A stretch of 64,000 nt of DNA from Slackia faecicanis (GTDB taxonomy: Bacteria > Actinomycetota > Coriobacteriia > Coriobacteriales > Eggerthellaceae): positions 434,001-498,000 of the forward strand of contig NZ_QICB01000001.1 in the NCBI RefSeq assembly GCF_003725295.1, in the 5' to 3' direction. The translations under genes and the position numbers were made by a program. The notes beneath the pieces are model-generated. The model ran no database searches. It saw only the letters and a program-made list of their open reading frames with translations, and was not told where the DNA came from. This document shows positions 18,285 through 27,920 of this stretch, piece after piece. Position 1 is the first letter of the stretch. Every line of letters starts with the position of its first letter.

Positions 18285-18436
18285 GGCATACCCCTTCTCT
18301 CGCTTTGCGCGCAGTGTAGCAGCTTTCAGAGCCGCGCGGCCGCACGCGCGAAGCGAGCGGGGCATATCGCGAAGAAGACGGGGCGCCGCGCCGCCCGCCC
18401 GACCCGACGCTTTCGTCAGCCGGCTTTCGACCGACG

Positions 18437-18470
18437 AAAAAACGGTCCGCCTCGTACGAGACGGACCGTT
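18437..18470 (-). terminator. Intrinsic terminator of ppsR-ppdK
   Basis: AACGGTCCG / CGGACCGTT stem (18441-18449 with 18462-18470) with an internal CTCG-TA-CGAG extension, then TTTTTTCG on the minus strand. Confidence 0.9.
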
Positions 18471-18505
18471 TCAAGAAAGCGCGTTATCTCTTCGAGAGAT
18501 GCGGG

Positions 18506-21223
18506 CTATTTCTCTTCCAGGGCGGCCTGGGCAGCGGCAAGGCGGGCCAGCGGCACGCGATACGGGCTGCAGGACACGTAGTCCAGACCGATCTTATGGA
18601 AGGTCTTCACGGAGTCGGGATCGCCGCCGTGCTCGCCGCAGACACCGCACACGAGGTCGGGATTGCCCTCGCGACCCAGCTCGACGCCCATCTTGACCAG
18701 CTTGGCAACGCCCGGGTCGATGGTGGCGAAGGGGTTGTACGGCAGAAGCTTCTCGGCCAGGTACTGCGGCACGAACTCGGCCTCGACGTCGTCGCGGCTG
18801 AAGCCGAACGTGGTCTGGGTGAGGTCGTTGGTGCCGAAGCTGAAGAAGTCGGCCTGGGTGGCGATTTCGTCAGCGGTGACGGCAGCGCGCGGAAGCTCGA
18901 TCATGGTGCCCACGGGGATGTCCAGCTCGACGCCCGCCTCGGCAGCGACCTCGGCGATGGTGTCGACGGCCACCTTGCGCAGCTTCTCGAGCTCTTTGAC
19001 GGTGGAGACCAGCGGAATCATGACCTCGGGCTTGGGATCGAGGCCTTCCTTCTTCAGCTGGGCGGTAGCCGTGGCGATGGCGCGCACCTGCATGACCGGA
19101 AGGATCGGGTACACGATGCCCAGGCGGCAGCCGCGCAGACCGAGCATGGGGTTGGCCTCGCTCATTCCGTCGATCTGCTCCATGAGCTTGCGCTTCGCGG
19201 CGATGACCTCGGCGTCGCCGCCGGCGGCCTCGAGCTTGGCGATTTCGACATCGAGGGCGCGGGGGCTCTCGAGGAACTCATGCAGCGGCGGATCGAGCAG
19301 GCGCACGATGACCGGCAGGCCGTCCATGGCCTTGAACATGCCGTAGAAGTCGCCCGTCTGAGCCTCGAACAGGTCGTTGACAGCGGCTTCGCGCACGGCC
19401 TCGTCCTCGTTGAGGATGAAGGTCTGGATGATCTGCTTGCGATCGCCCAGGAACATGTGCTCGGTACGGTCGAGGCCGATGCCCTCGGCGCCGAAGGAGC
19501 GGGAAAGCTCCGCGTCGGCCGGGTTGTCGGCATTGGCGCGAACGCCCAGGCGGCGGAACTCGTCGGCCCACTCGAGGATGACGTCGAGGTCGCCGGAAAG
19601 CTCGGGCATGACCAGCTCGACCGCGCCCAGGACCACGATGCCCGTGGTGCCGTCGATCGAAATCATGTCGCCTTCGCGGATGACCACGTCGGTGCCGGCC
19701 ACGACGGCCTCTTTCTTCTCGGCATCGATCTTGAGGGCTTCGACGCCGCACACGCACGGGGCGCCCATGCCGCGGGCGATGACGGCCGCATGGCTGGTCT
19801 TGCCGCCATGGGAGGTCAGGATGCCTTCGGCGGCGATCATGCCGGCCAGGTCGTCGGGGTTGGTCTCCCAGCGGACGAGCACGCACTTGCGGCCCTCGGC
19901 CTCGGCGGCCACGGCGTCGGCGGCGGAGAACACGGCCTCGCCCACGGCAGCGCCCGGGCTGGCGTTCAGGCCGCGCGCGAGCACGTCGTACTCGGCGGAC
20001 TTGTCGAACTGCGGGTGCAGGAGCTGGTCGAGCTGCTCGGGATCGACGCGGCAGACGGCCTCTTCCTTGGTGATCAGGCCTTCCTTCACCATTTCGATGG
20101 CGATGTGCAGCGCGGCGGCGGCGGTGCGCTTGCCCACACGGGTCTGCAGCATCCACAGCTTGCCCTGCTCGATGGTGAACTCGATGTCGCACATGTCGCG
20201 ATAGTGGTTCTCCAGGGTGACGAACACCTCTTCGAGCTCGGCGCCGGCCTCCTGCAGGCCTTCGACATGCTTCAGCTCGGCGATGGGGCTCGTGTTGCGG
20301 ATGCCTGCGACGACGTCTTCACCCTGGGCGTTGACCAGGTAGTCGCCGTAGAATTCCTTCTCGCCGTTGGCGGGGTTGCGCGTGAACGCGACGCCGGTAG
20401 CGGAGGTTTCGCCCTTGTTGCCGAACACCATGGTCTGCACGTTGACGGCGGTGCCCAGGTCGTCGGCGATCTTGTTCTGCTTGCGATAGAGGGTCGCACG
20501 CGGGTTGTTCCAGCTGCCGAACACGGCCTCGATGGCAAGCCTGAGCTGGGTGTCGGGATCTTGAGGGAAGGTCACGCGGCCGTCCACGACGAGCGCGGGG
20601 TATTCCTCGGCGGAAACGTTCTCGGAGAAGATGTTCTTGAACTCCTCGACGAGTTCCTGCAGGTCTTCGGCGGTGAGGTCGGCGTCGCTTTTCACGCCGC
20701 GGACGATCTTCTTAGCGTTGATGGCGTTCTCGAACAGGTCGCCGTCGAGGCCCATGACGACGTTGGAGAACATCTGGATGAAACGGCGATAGCTGTCCCA
20801 GGAGAAACGGGGGTTCTCGGTGTGCTTGATCAGGCCGTTGATGGACTGGTCGTTCAGACCCAGGTTGAGAACCGTGTCCATCATGCCCGGCATGGACATG
20901 GGAGCGCCGGAACGCACGGAAACGAGCAGGGGATCTTCGGAGTCGCCGATCTTCTTGCCGATGCGACGCTCCAGATCGAGACGGTACTGCTCGATTTCGT
21001 CGAGCGCGCCCTCGGGCCAGGTGTTGTCGGCGTTGGCGTATTCCATACAGGTCTGACAGGTGATGGTGAATCCCGGAGGCACAGGAAGGCCGATCACGGC
21101 CATCTCGGCGAGGTTCGCGCCCTTGCCGCCGAGGATGTACTTCATATCCTTGTTGCCCTCGGTAACGTTGTTGCCCTCGGCGTCCTTACCGAACGCGTAG
21201 ACACGCTTGACGTCAGCAGTCAC
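18506..21223 (-). CDS. ppdK: Pyruvate, phosphate dikinase
   Basis: 905 residues. It interconverts pyruvate + ATP + Pi and PEP + AMP + PPi, serving PPi-linked glycolysis or gluconeogenesis in anaerobes. It has the N-terminal ATP-grasp region (LGGKGANLAEM near residue 31), the phosphohistidine swivel motif GGKTSHAAVIARGMG (about residues 472-486; His is also the site modified by the regulatory protein with the adjacent Thr), and the C-terminal TIM-barrel motif VCGVCGEHGGDP. The GTG at 21223 is chosen because AAGGAG lies 6 bp upstream. It is 45 bp after ppsR, in one operon. Confidence 0.97.
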   Translation of the reverse strand: MTADVKRVYAFGKDAEGNNVTEGNKDMKYILGGKGANLAEMAVIGLPVPPGFTITCQTCMEYANADNTWPEGALDEIEQYRLDLERRIGKKIGDSEDPLLVSVRSGAPMSMPGMMDTVLNLGLNDQSINGLIKHTENPRFSWDSYRRFIQMFSNVVMGLDGDLFENAINAKKIVRGVKSDADLTAEDLQELVEEFKNIFSENVSAEEYPALVVDGRVTFPQDPDTQLRLAIEAVFGSWNNPRATLYRKQNKIADDLGTAVNVQTMVFGNKGETSATGVAFTRNPANGEKEFYGDYLVNAQGEDVVAGIRNTSPIAELKHVEGLQEAGAELEEVFVTLENHYRDMCDIEFTIEQGKLWMLQTRVGKRTAAAALHIAIEMVKEGLITKEEAVCRVDPEQLDQLLHPQFDKSAEYDVLARGLNASPGAAVGEAVFSAADAVAAEAEGRKCVLVRWETNPDDLAGMIAAEGILTSHGGKTSHAAVIARGMGAPCVCGVEALKIDAEKKEAVVAGTDVVIREGDMISIDGTTGIVVLGAVELVMPELSGDLDVILEWADEFRRLGVRANADNPADAELSRSFGAEGIGLDRTEHMFLGDRKQIIQTFILNEDEAVREAAVNDLFEAQTGDFYGMFKAMDGLPVIVRLLDPPLHEFLESPRALDVEIAKLEAAGGDAEVIAAKRKLMEQIDGMSEANPMLGLRGCRLGIVYPILPVMQVRAIATATAQLKKEGLDPKPEVMIPLVSTVKELEKLRKVAVDTIAEVAAEAGVELDIPVGTMIELPRAAVTADEIATQADFFSFGTNDLTQTTFGFSRDDVEAEFVPQYLAEKLLPYNPFATIDPGVAKLVKMGVELGREGNPDLVCGVCGEHGGDPDSVKTFHKIGLDYVSCSPYRVPLARLAAAQAALEEK

Positions 21224-21268
21224 TGTATTCTCCTTCGTGATAGATACTCTACTGCACAAAGAGCAATA

Positions 21269-22174
21269 TTACTCAAATATGGTCTTTTGGAACGGATGAG
21301 CCAGCTCATAGTAGCGTAAAATCTCCTGAGCGGTTTCTTCCACGGCTTTATTGTCCGTTCTGATCACGATGCAGCCCAGCTTGCGCATGAGCGCGCGGGC
21401 CTCTTCGAGGTCCTGATAGACCATCTCGGGCTCGGCATAGCTCGCCGCCACGGCGGCCGCGCCGCGTCCCGCTCCCCCGAGCCTGCGCGTGCGGATGCCC
21501 ACCAATACGTCGGGCGTGGTCATCAGGCCGAAAACCCTCGACGGGTCGCAGTCGTAGATTTCCTTCGGCGGCTCGACGCCCAACGCCAGCGGAACGTTGG
21601 CCACCTTGTAGCCCTCCATGCCCATATATATAGAGATAGGCGTCTTCGAAGAGCGCGACACGCCCAAAAGCACGATATCGGCCTCGGCGAGGTCTTGCGG
21701 GTTGCGGCCGTCGTCGTGCTCGACCGTGAACTCCATGGCCGCGATGCGACGGAAATAGTGCGCGTCGGTGGTACGAAGCAGCCCCGGGTTGTTGCGCGGC
21801 GAAAGGCCCGACGCGTCGGCCAGGGCATGGATCGGCGTGCTCATGATGTCGACGCCGTGCAAGCCCGCCTCTTTGCAGAACGCGCGCAGCTTCGAGCGCA
21901 TCATGGGATCGACCAGCGTGAAAAAGACCACCATGTCGTCCTTGAGGCCGGCATCGCGGTAAAGCTGCTGATGAGACGTCAAAAAGTTCGCGATTTCCTC
22001 GAAACTGCGGGCTTTCGGCAGAATCTCGATGTAAGGCTCGGGAACGCCGAACTGCCCTGCCGCCGCGCGCGCGAGCGTATGCGCGGTGGCTCCGAGAGAG
22101 TCGCTGACGATATAGATGGTAGGAAGCGGAGAATCGTTGTGAATGCAGATATGCTCTCGCAAGTCTCCCGACAT
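21269..22174 (-). CDS. ppsR: PPDK/PEP-synthase regulatory protein (bifunctional kinase/phosphorylase)
   Basis: 301 residues. Members of this family (DUF299) inactivate PPDK by ADP-dependent phosphorylation of a Thr next to the catalytic His and reactivate it by Pi-dependent removal. The P-loop-like GVSRSSKTP motif and the N-terminal IYIVSDSLGATA motif are present. The next gene is ppdK, so PPDK rather than PEP synthase is the target. The ATG at 22174 is preceded by AGGGGAGG. The region between Arg and Ser in RRLGGAGRGAAAVAAS is a short low-complexity insert. Confidence 0.95.
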   Translation of the reverse strand: MSGDLREHICIHNDSPLPTIYIVSDSLGATAHTLARAAAGQFGVPEPYIEILPKARSFEEIANFLTSHQQLYRDAGLKDDMVVFFTLVDPMMRSKLRAFCKEAGLHGVDIMSTPIHALADASGLSPRNNPGLLRTTDAHYFRRIAAMEFTVEHDDGRNPQDLAEADIVLLGVSRSSKTPISIYMGMEGYKVANVPLALGVEPPKEIYDCDPSRVFGLMTTPDVLVGIRTRRLGGAGRGAAAVAASYAEPEMVYQDLEEARALMRKLGCIVIRTDNKAVEETAQEILRYYELAHPFQKTIFE

Positions 22175-22278
22175 GGCCCCTCCCCTTTCCGTGCGCCGAA
22201 ACCCGACGCATCGATACGATTGGGCGAAGCGGCAGAAGCCGCCTGGACGAGAATCCGTCCATAGTTCTGCTCAATATA

Positions 22279-22314
22279 CAAAAAACCGGCCCCCGTAAAA
22301 ACGGGAAGCCGGTT
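22279..22314 (-). terminator. Intrinsic terminator of lepB-glyQ-glyS
   Basis: AACCGGC / GCCGGTT (22284-22290 with 22308-22314) plus an inner CCCGT / ACGGG stem around a four-A loop, then TTTTTT on the minus strand. It lies 43 bp after the glyS stop. Confidence 0.92.
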
Positions 22315-22356
22315 CATCCATAGAAACGGAATCGATGCGCTCGTTATCGGCGCCGA

Positions 22357-24441
22357 TTACTTGACCAGCAGGCCGAAGTCGGCCACGCGGGCGAACACGT
22401 CCACGAAGCGGTTCAGGATACGCAAACGATTCTCGCGCAAGGCGGCGTCCTCGTCCATGACCATGACCTTCTCGAAGAACAGGTCGACCGGCTTGCGCAG
22501 GGCGGCCAGCTCGGCGAGTGCCTCGGGGTAATCGTCGGCATCGAGGGCACAGGCGACGCGGCCTTCGGCTTGAACGACCGCGCAGGCCAGCGCATGTTCC
22601 ACCTCGGAAAGCAGCGATTCGTCGTAATCGCAGCCCAGGGCGGCGTCGCGCAGGTTGTTGGCGCGGGCGTAGGCGATGGCGAGGTCGGCGAAGGTCTCGG
22701 GGGCCTCCTGGCGGGCATGCTCGAGGGCATGGACGCGATTGACGAACTCGAGCGGCTCGCGCACGCCTGCGGCGAGCACGGCGTCGATGGCGTCGGCGCT
22801 GCTGCCGCCGTCGCGCACCATGACCTTCGTGCGCGTGATGAAGAACTCGATGACCTGCTCGCGCACGGCCGCGGCGTCGAATTCGATGCCGTCGGCGGCA
22901 TATGCGGCGAGCGATGCGTCGATCGCGGGAACGAGCTCGACCTGGAGCGCCTCATCGCCGGTCAGCATGGCCACGATGCCCAGCGCGCTGCGGCGCAGGG
23001 CGAACGGGTCGGAAGAGCCGGTCGGAGCCTGGTCCACGGCGAACAGGCCGCAGATCGTGTCGAGCTTGTCGGCGAAGGCCACGGCCTTGCCCACGCGGGT
23101 CGCCGGGGTGGCGTCGCCCGAGAAGCGCGGACGGTAGTGGTCGGCGATGGCGCCTGCCACCACGTCGGTCTCGCCCGCGGCCTTGGCGTAGTAGGAGCCC
23201 ATGATGCCCTGGACGCTCGTGAACTCGACGACCGCGCCCGTCACCAGGTCGGCCTTGCACAGGTAGGCGGCGCGCAGAGCGTCTGCCTTCTCCTGGCCTT
23301 CGAGGCCTGCGGCGGCGCACAGGTGCTCGACCAGCTTGACGATGCGCTTGGTCTTGGCGAGCGTGGTGCCGAGCTTCTCCTGGAAGACCACCTCGTCGAG
23401 ATGCTCGACGTAAGACTCCAGCGGAGCCTTGAGGTCTTCGTCGTAGAAGAACTTGGCGTCGTAGAGACGAGCCGCAACGACGCGCTGGTTGCCGTCGACG
23501 ATGTTGGCCTCGAACTCGGGATTGCCGTTCGACGTGATCAGGAACTTGTTCGCAAGCGAGCCGTCGGCGTTGAACAGCGGGAAGTAGCGCTGATGCACGA
23601 GCATAGCGTCGACGATGATTTCCTTGGGCACGGCCAGGAACAGCTCGTCGAACTCGCCCACCATGACCGTGGGATACTCGGAGAGGTTCACGACCTCGGC
23701 GAGGGTCTTCGCGGGCAGCTCGGCCACCAGGCCGCATGCCTTCTCGGCTTCGGCTACCTGGGCGCGGATGGACTCTTCGCGCTCCTGCTCGGTCACGACG
23801 ACATAGGCGTTGCGCAGCGTGTCGATCAGCTGGTCGGCGTGGGCCACGGCGTGCGGGCCGGGAGCCAGGAAGCGATGGCCGCGCGTCTCGTTGCCGGCCT
23901 CAAGGCCCGCGAAGCGAACCGGGACGACCACTTCGCCCAGCATGGCCACGATCCAGCGCACCGGGCGCGAGAAGTACTGGCTCGTGGTGCCCCAACGGCA
24001 CGACTTGGGCCAGGAGATGGATGCGATGACGCCCTCGAGAACCTCGGGCAGCAGCGCGGCCACGTCGGCGGCGGGAGTCTCTTTTACCGCGTAGACGTAT
24101 TCGACGCCGCCCTCGTCGCGGCGCTCGAGCGCGGACACGTCGACGCCCTTGCCGCGCGCGAAGCCGGCAGCGGCCTTGGTGGGATTGCCCTCGGCGTCGA
24201 ACGCGATCTTGGCGGCCGGGCCGCGGAACTGCTCGACGGTGGCCTCGGTGCGCTCAGGCACGCCCTCGACGATCGCGATCAGACGACGGGGCGTGGAGTA
24301 CGCCTTGACCTCGTCGAAAGGAACGCGGGCGGATGCCAGGGCCTCGGAAACCAGGCGCGGCAGCTGCTCGGTGGCGGCGTGCAGGTCGAATGCGGGAAGC
24401 TCTTCGGTGCCGATTTCGAATGCGAGCGTGGTCTTTTCCAT
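22357..24441 (-). CDS. glyS: Glycyl-tRNA synthetase beta subunit
   Basis: 694 residues, normal for GlyS. It binds tRNA-Gly and together with the alpha subunit forms the bacterial alpha2-beta2 enzyme. It begins with the family's EIGTEELPAFDL motif and has the NGNPEFEANIVDGNQRVVAARL segment and a C-terminal anticodon-binding domain ending LRILNRFVDVFARVADFG. The ATG at 24441 has AAGGAGG 8 bp upstream, inside the end of glyQ; the glyQ stop is 1 bp before it. Confidence 0.97.
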   Translation of the reverse strand: MEKTTLAFEIGTEELPAFDLHAATEQLPRLVSEALASARVPFDEVKAYSTPRRLIAIVEGVPERTEATVEQFRGPAAKIAFDAEGNPTKAAAGFARGKGVDVSALERRDEGGVEYVYAVKETPAADVAALLPEVLEGVIASISWPKSCRWGTTSQYFSRPVRWIVAMLGEVVVPVRFAGLEAGNETRGHRFLAPGPHAVAHADQLIDTLRNAYVVVTEQEREESIRAQVAEAEKACGLVAELPAKTLAEVVNLSEYPTVMVGEFDELFLAVPKEIIVDAMLVHQRYFPLFNADGSLANKFLITSNGNPEFEANIVDGNQRVVAARLYDAKFFYDEDLKAPLESYVEHLDEVVFQEKLGTTLAKTKRIVKLVEHLCAAAGLEGQEKADALRAAYLCKADLVTGAVVEFTSVQGIMGSYYAKAAGETDVVAGAIADHYRPRFSGDATPATRVGKAVAFADKLDTICGLFAVDQAPTGSSDPFALRRSALGIVAMLTGDEALQVELVPAIDASLAAYAADGIEFDAAAVREQVIEFFITRTKVMVRDGGSSADAIDAVLAAGVREPLEFVNRVHALEHARQEAPETFADLAIAYARANNLRDAALGCDYDESLLSEVEHALACAVVQAEGRVACALDADDYPEALAELAALRKPVDLFFEKVMVMDEDAALRENRLRILNRFVDVFARVADFGLLVK

Positions 24442-24442
24442 C

Positions 24443-25360
24443 CTATGCCTCCTTCGAATCGGCTTCGGGCTTGACGCCCACGACATGTTCCATATACGAC
24501 GCGCAGCACGCCTTGGCGATCGTGCGGACGCGAAGGATGTAGCCCATACGCTCGGTGGCGGAAATGACGCCGCGCGCGTCGAGCAGGTTGAAGGCGTGGC
24601 AGCATTTCAAAACGCTGTCGTACGCCGGAAGCGGCAGGCCCGCCTCGAGGGTGCGCAGGCACTCGGCCTCGCGGTCGTTGAATTCCTGGAACAGGAAGTC
24701 GGTATCGGCCACCTCGAAGTTGTAGCGGGAATACTGGCGCTCGTTTTCAAGATAGACGTCGCCGTAGGTGAAGACCAGGCCGTCCTTGCCGCGGCTCCAC
24801 ACGATGTCGAACATGCTGTCGACGCCCTGGATGTACATGGTCAGACGCTCCAGGCCGTAGGCGATTTCAACGGGAACGGGGCTGCACTCGAAGCCGCCGA
24901 CCTGCTGGAAGTAGGTGAACTGGGTCACTTCCATGCCGTCGATCCAGACTTCCCAGCCGAGGCCCCAGGCGCCCAGCGTCGGGCTTTCCCAGTCGTCTTC
25001 GACGAAGCGCACGTCGTGCTTATCGGTGTCGATGCCGATGGCGCGCAGGCTGCCCAGGTAGAGCTCCTGGATATCGTCCGGGGAGGGCTTCATGAGAACC
25101 TGGAACTGGTAATAGAACTGCGTGCGGTTGGGGTTTTCGCCGTAGCGGCCGTCGGTAGGACGGCGGCAGCCCTGCACGTAGCAGGTGCGCCAGGTGTCGG
25201 GGCCCAGCGAGCGAAGCGTGGTCGCAGGCGCATTGGTGCCCGCGCCGACTTCGTTATCGTAGGGCTGCAGCACCACGCAGCCCAGATCGGCCCAGTAACG
25301 CTGCAGCGTCAGGATGATGTCCTGGAAGCTGAGCGCGTCGGGCTTAGCGGCATGACTCAT
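24443..25360 (-). CDS. glyQ: Glycyl-tRNA synthetase alpha subunit
   Basis: 305 residues, a class II synthetase catalytic subunit. It shows [18 protein letters not shown] at the N-terminus, motif-2-like [18 protein letters not shown] and motif-3-like [14 protein letters not shown]. It starts 2 bp after the lepB stop and is followed 1 bp later by glyS, so lepB-glyQ-glyS are one transcript. Confidence 0.97.
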   Translation of the reverse strand: MSHAAKPDALSFQDIILTLQRYWADLGCVVLQPYDNEVGAGTNAPATTLRSLGPDTWRTCYVQGCRRPTDGRYGENPNRTQFYYQFQVLMKPSPDDIQELYLGSLRAIGIDTDKHDVRFVEDDWESPTLGAWGLGWEVWIDGMEVTQFTYFQQVGGFECSPVPVEIAYGLERLTMYIQGVDSMFDIVWSRGKDGLVFTYGDVYLENERQYSRYNFEVADTDFLFQEFNDREAECLRTLEAGLPLPAYDSVLKCCHAFNLLDARGVISATERMGYILRVRTIAKACCASYMEHVVGVKPEADSKEA

Positions 25361-25362
25361 GA

Positions 25363-25932
25363 TTAAAGCACTCCTATATGATCGAGGGGCCAATAGATCG
25401 CGACGGCGCGCCCGCTCACGGACGCCTCGTCGATGGAACCGAAGTAGCGCGAGTCGGCGGAATTCATGCGGTTGTCGCCCATGACCCAAATCTCGCCTTC
25501 GGGAACCGTGTACGGGTAGAGGATATCGACGCCCGAGGCCGTCTTGAGCGGCGCGGTGGGCTCGCCCTGCGTGTAGGGCTCGTCGAGCGCGACGCCGTCG
25601 ACATAGACGACGCCTTCGATGAGGTCGACCGTCTGGCCGCCCACGGCGATGGCGCGCTTGATCAGCGTGCGCCCGGGAATTTCGGGGTCGTCGAACGTGA
25701 TGATGTCGCCCGGTTCGACGTCGCGGAAATAGTAGGTAATCTTCTCGGACCAGACGTTGTCGCCGATTTCGATCGTGTCTTCCATCGACCCGGAAGGAAT
25801 GGTGTACGGGCAGATGATGAACTTCTGCATACCCAACACCAAAACGACGACGAGCACGGCATAGCCTGCCCATGACAGAACGGTTCTCAGCATACCGCGC
25901 GAACGCGGCGTCGCATGCTGGCCATAGCTCAC
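25363..25932 (-). CDS. lepB: Signal peptidase I
   Basis: 189 residues. It cleaves N-terminal signal peptides from exported proteins. It has one N-terminal transmembrane anchor (about 18-36), the catalytic Ser in PSGSMEDT, the catalytic Lys in [10 protein letters not shown] and the conserved [13 protein letters not shown] box. The start is a GTG at 25932 with AGGAGGA upstream. It leads the lepB-glyQ-glyS operon. rplS, which commonly sits between trmD and lepB, is absent. Confidence 0.95.
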   Translation of the reverse strand: MSYGQHATPRSRGMLRTVLSWAGYAVLVVVLVLGMQKFIICPYTIPSGSMEDTIEIGDNVWSEKITYYFRDVEPGDIITFDDPEIPGRTLIKRAIAVGGQTVDLIEGVVYVDGVALDEPYTQGEPTAPLKTASGVDILYPYTVPEGEIWVMGDNRMNSADSRYFGSIDEASVSGRAVAIYWPLDHIGVL

Positions 25933-25949
25933 GGAAAGTCCTCCTATGA

Positions 25950-25976
25950 AATGAAAAGGCGCCCTACAGACGCCTT
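25950..25976 (-). terminator. Intrinsic terminator overlapping the trmD stop codon
   Basis: AAGGCG / CGCCTT stem (25956-25961 with 25971-25976), nine-base loop, then TTCATTT on the minus strand. The first stem bases are shared with the trmD TAA stop. Confidence 0.65.
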
Positions 25977-26706
25977 AGAATGCCTCGCCGTGCAATGATA
26001 GCAAAAAAGCCCGTTCATCCTCGGTTATATTCGCCGTCTCCAGCAAATCGGGACGCAGGCGCGCCGTGCGCAGCAGAGACTGTTCGCGCCGCCACTTCTC
26101 GATAGCGGCGTGGTTGCCCGACCTCAGGATATCGGGAACGTCCATGCCGCGATAGCTGGCGGGACGCGTGTATTGCGGGTACTCGAGCAAGCCGTCGTAG
26201 AAGCTCTCGTCGATGGCGCTTCCTTCGTCGCCGAGCACGCCGTCGAGCAGCCTTACCACGGCGTCGATCACCACCATGGACGCGAGCTCGCCCGAGGTGA
26301 GCACGTAATCGCCCAGCGAAATGCAGCGGTCGGCCAGCGTGTAGACGCGCTCGTCGATGCCCTCGTAGTGGCCGCAGACGAACAGCAGGCGCTCCTGCGC
26401 CGACAGCTCGGTGGCCAGGCCCTGGTCGAACGGCTCGCCGCACGGGGTGAGAAAGATCGTGTAAGGCTTGGGGCCTTCGGCGGCGATGTCGTCGTACGCC
26501 TCGAAGATCGGCTCGCACTTCATGACGAGGCCCTGGCCTCCGCCATAAGGGTCGTCGTCAGTGGTGCGATGGCGGTCATGCGTCCAATCGCGCAGATCAT
26601 AGGCATGGAAATCAAGCGCGCCGCAAGCCTGGGCGCGCTTCATGATGGATTCCCCCATCACGGAATCGTACATGTGGGGGAATGTGGAAAGCGTTTCTAT
26701 CTTCAT
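25975..26706 (-). CDS. trmD: tRNA (guanine37-N1)-methyltransferase
   Basis: 243 residues. A SPOUT methyltransferase that makes m1G37 to prevent frameshifting. It contains the TDDDPYGGGQGLVMK motif, the knot segment YVLTSGELASMVVIDAVVRLLDG and a C-terminal TRP-helix region. The ATG at 26706 follows GAGGACG. It is four genes into the rpsP operon, 4 bp after rimM. Confidence 0.97.
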   Translation of the reverse strand: MKIETLSTFPHMYDSVMGESIMKRAQACGALDFHAYDLRDWTHDRHRTTDDDPYGGGQGLVMKCEPIFEAYDDIAAEGPKPYTIFLTPCGEPFDQGLATELSAQERLLFVCGHYEGIDERVYTLADRCISLGDYVLTSGELASMVVIDAVVRLLDGVLGDEGSAIDESFYDGLLEYPQYTRPASYRGMDVPDILRSGNHAAIEKWRREQSLLRTARLRPDLLETANITEDERAFLLSLHGEAF

Positions 26707-26710
26707 GATG

Positions 26711-27274
26711 CTATGCGTCGTCCTCAGCCGATGCGTCTTCGGCCGCGTCAAGATCGACGAGGCCGTTCGGCAAATCCATCGTGAGCACGCGTTCTTCGTC
26801 GTCGAACTCGACGATGAAATCGTCGACGAGCGGGATCAGAATCTCCCCCGCCTCGCCTGCGACCACCAGGAGGTCCTGCGTAGGCATCTCCTGCACGTCT
26901 TCAATCGTTCCGATGGCGCCGAGCGTGCTGTCGACGACCAGAAATCCTGCCAGGTAATCGGCGCTCGAATGCATGAAGTCTTCGAAATCTTCGGGCAGGT
27001 CGGCACGGGCCGCGAGGCAATGGCTTCCCGCAAGAAGCTCAGCCGCGTCGCGGTTTTTCACGCAATCGAATTCGACGGCGTATTCGCCTGCTCCGAGATG
27101 CTGCACGCCGCGCACGCGGGCCTTGCGGGGCCCGTCGAGCGTCGGCGGCACGAAATGCACGTCCAAACCCTCGCATAGAAGGAAAGGAAGGCCGCGCACC
27201 GGACGTGCGACAAGCCTTCCTTTGAGTCCTTGGGTTGCGATGAGTTCAGCTACGTCAGCCCAACGACGCGCCAT
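26711..27274 (-). CDS. rimM: 16S rRNA maturation factor RimM
   Basis: 187 residues, with an N-terminal beta-barrel and a C-terminal PRC-barrel (DYLAGFLVVDSTLGAIGTIEDV). It assists 30S head maturation through S19. The C-terminus is extended by an acidic tail (DLDAAEDASAEDDA). It lies 3 bp after khpA and 4 bp before trmD. Confidence 0.9.
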   Translation of the reverse strand: MARRWADVAELIATQGLKGRLVARPVRGLPFLLCEGLDVHFVPPTLDGPRKARVRGVQHLGAGEYAVEFDCVKNRDAAELLAGSHCLAARADLPEDFEDFMHSSADYLAGFLVVDSTLGAIGTIEDVQEMPTQDLLVVAGEAGEILIPLVDDFIVEFDDEERVLTMDLPNGLVDLDAAEDASAEDDA

Positions 27275-27277
27275 AAG

Positions 27278-27535
27278 CTAATCCTCGATGAGCTCGACCT
27301 CGACATCGCCGCCGTCGGCGCAGGCCGCGGCGCGAGCGAGGATGCGGATGGACTTGATGACGCGGCCCTGGCGGCCGATGACCTTTCCGGCGTCATCGGC
27401 GGCGACGCGAATCTCGACGAGCTCGGAGCCGCTCTCGGAAAAAGAAGAGGACACCTCGACAGCCTCTTTGTCTTCGACAAGAGGCTCGACGATTTCACGC
27501 ACCAAGGCGACGATGTCGGATGACGTCTGAGACAT
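27278..27535 (-). CDS. khpA: KH-domain RNA-binding protein KhpA
   Basis: 85 residues. A single KH domain with the GxxG loop in VIGRQGRVIKSI. KhpA proteins bind RNA, often with KhpB, and affect cell division and envelope genes. Its place between rpsP and rimM is the usual one in Gram-positive genomes. It starts 2 bp before the rpsP stop region, so coupling is likely. Confidence 0.93.
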   Translation of the reverse strand: MSQTSSDIVALVREIVEPLVEDKEAVEVSSSFSESGSELVEIRVAADDAGKVIGRQGRVIKSIRILARAAACADGGDVEVELIED

Positions 27536-27537
27536 TG

Positions 27538-27783
27538 CTACTGAGCCTTCTTGGCGGTCTCGATGAGACGCTTGACGGTGTCAGTAGGCTGAGCGCCGTT
27601 GGCGACCCACTTCTCGACCTTCTCGAGGTCGAGAACGATCTCGGAGGGCTCGACGTTGGGGTTGTAGCGGCCGACCTGCTCGATGTAACGACCGTCGCGA
27701 GGGCTATGGGCGTCGGCAACGACCACGCGGTAGATCGGCTTCTTCTTGGCGCCATGGCGGGCGAGACGAATCTTAACTGCCAT
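27538..27783 (-). CDS. rpsP: 30S ribosomal protein S16
   Basis: 81 residues. It starts [19 protein letters not shown], the unmistakable S16 N-terminus. The ATG at 27783 is used; AAGGAG lies 9 bp upstream. First gene of rpsP-khpA-rimM-trmD, with a promoter about 55 bp upstream. Confidence 0.97.
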   Translation of the reverse strand: MAVKIRLARHGAKKKPIYRVVVADAHSPRDGRYIEQVGRYNPNVEPSEIVLDLEKVEKWVANGAQPTDTVKRLIETAKKAQ

Positions 27784-27836
27784 TTCAGTAGACTCCTTCA
27801 TGTATACAAGTTGCTTCAAAAAACATGCGAGGGGAC

Positions 27837-27865
27837 ATGATATAACGTACCACCTCGTTTTTCAA
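27837..27865 (-). promoter_or_regulatory. rpsP operon promoter
   Basis: TTGAAA (27865-27860), 17-bp spacer, TATCAT (27842-27837) on the minus strand. The -35 is overlapped by an imperfect hairpin GTCCG-c-GCTC / GAGC-a-CGGAC (27868-27901) that lies 3' of pnp and may be its 3'-end structure. Confidence 0.6.
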
Positions 27866-27920
27866 GCGTCCGCGCTCCGCAAAAACGACGAGAGCACGGA
27901 CGATTCGACGAATGATGCGC

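Noticed and set aside
18596-21319. 907-codon open frame on the plus strand
   Set aside because: Antisense shadow of ppdK with no recognisable domain; mfd, ileS and ftsK have similar long shadows.
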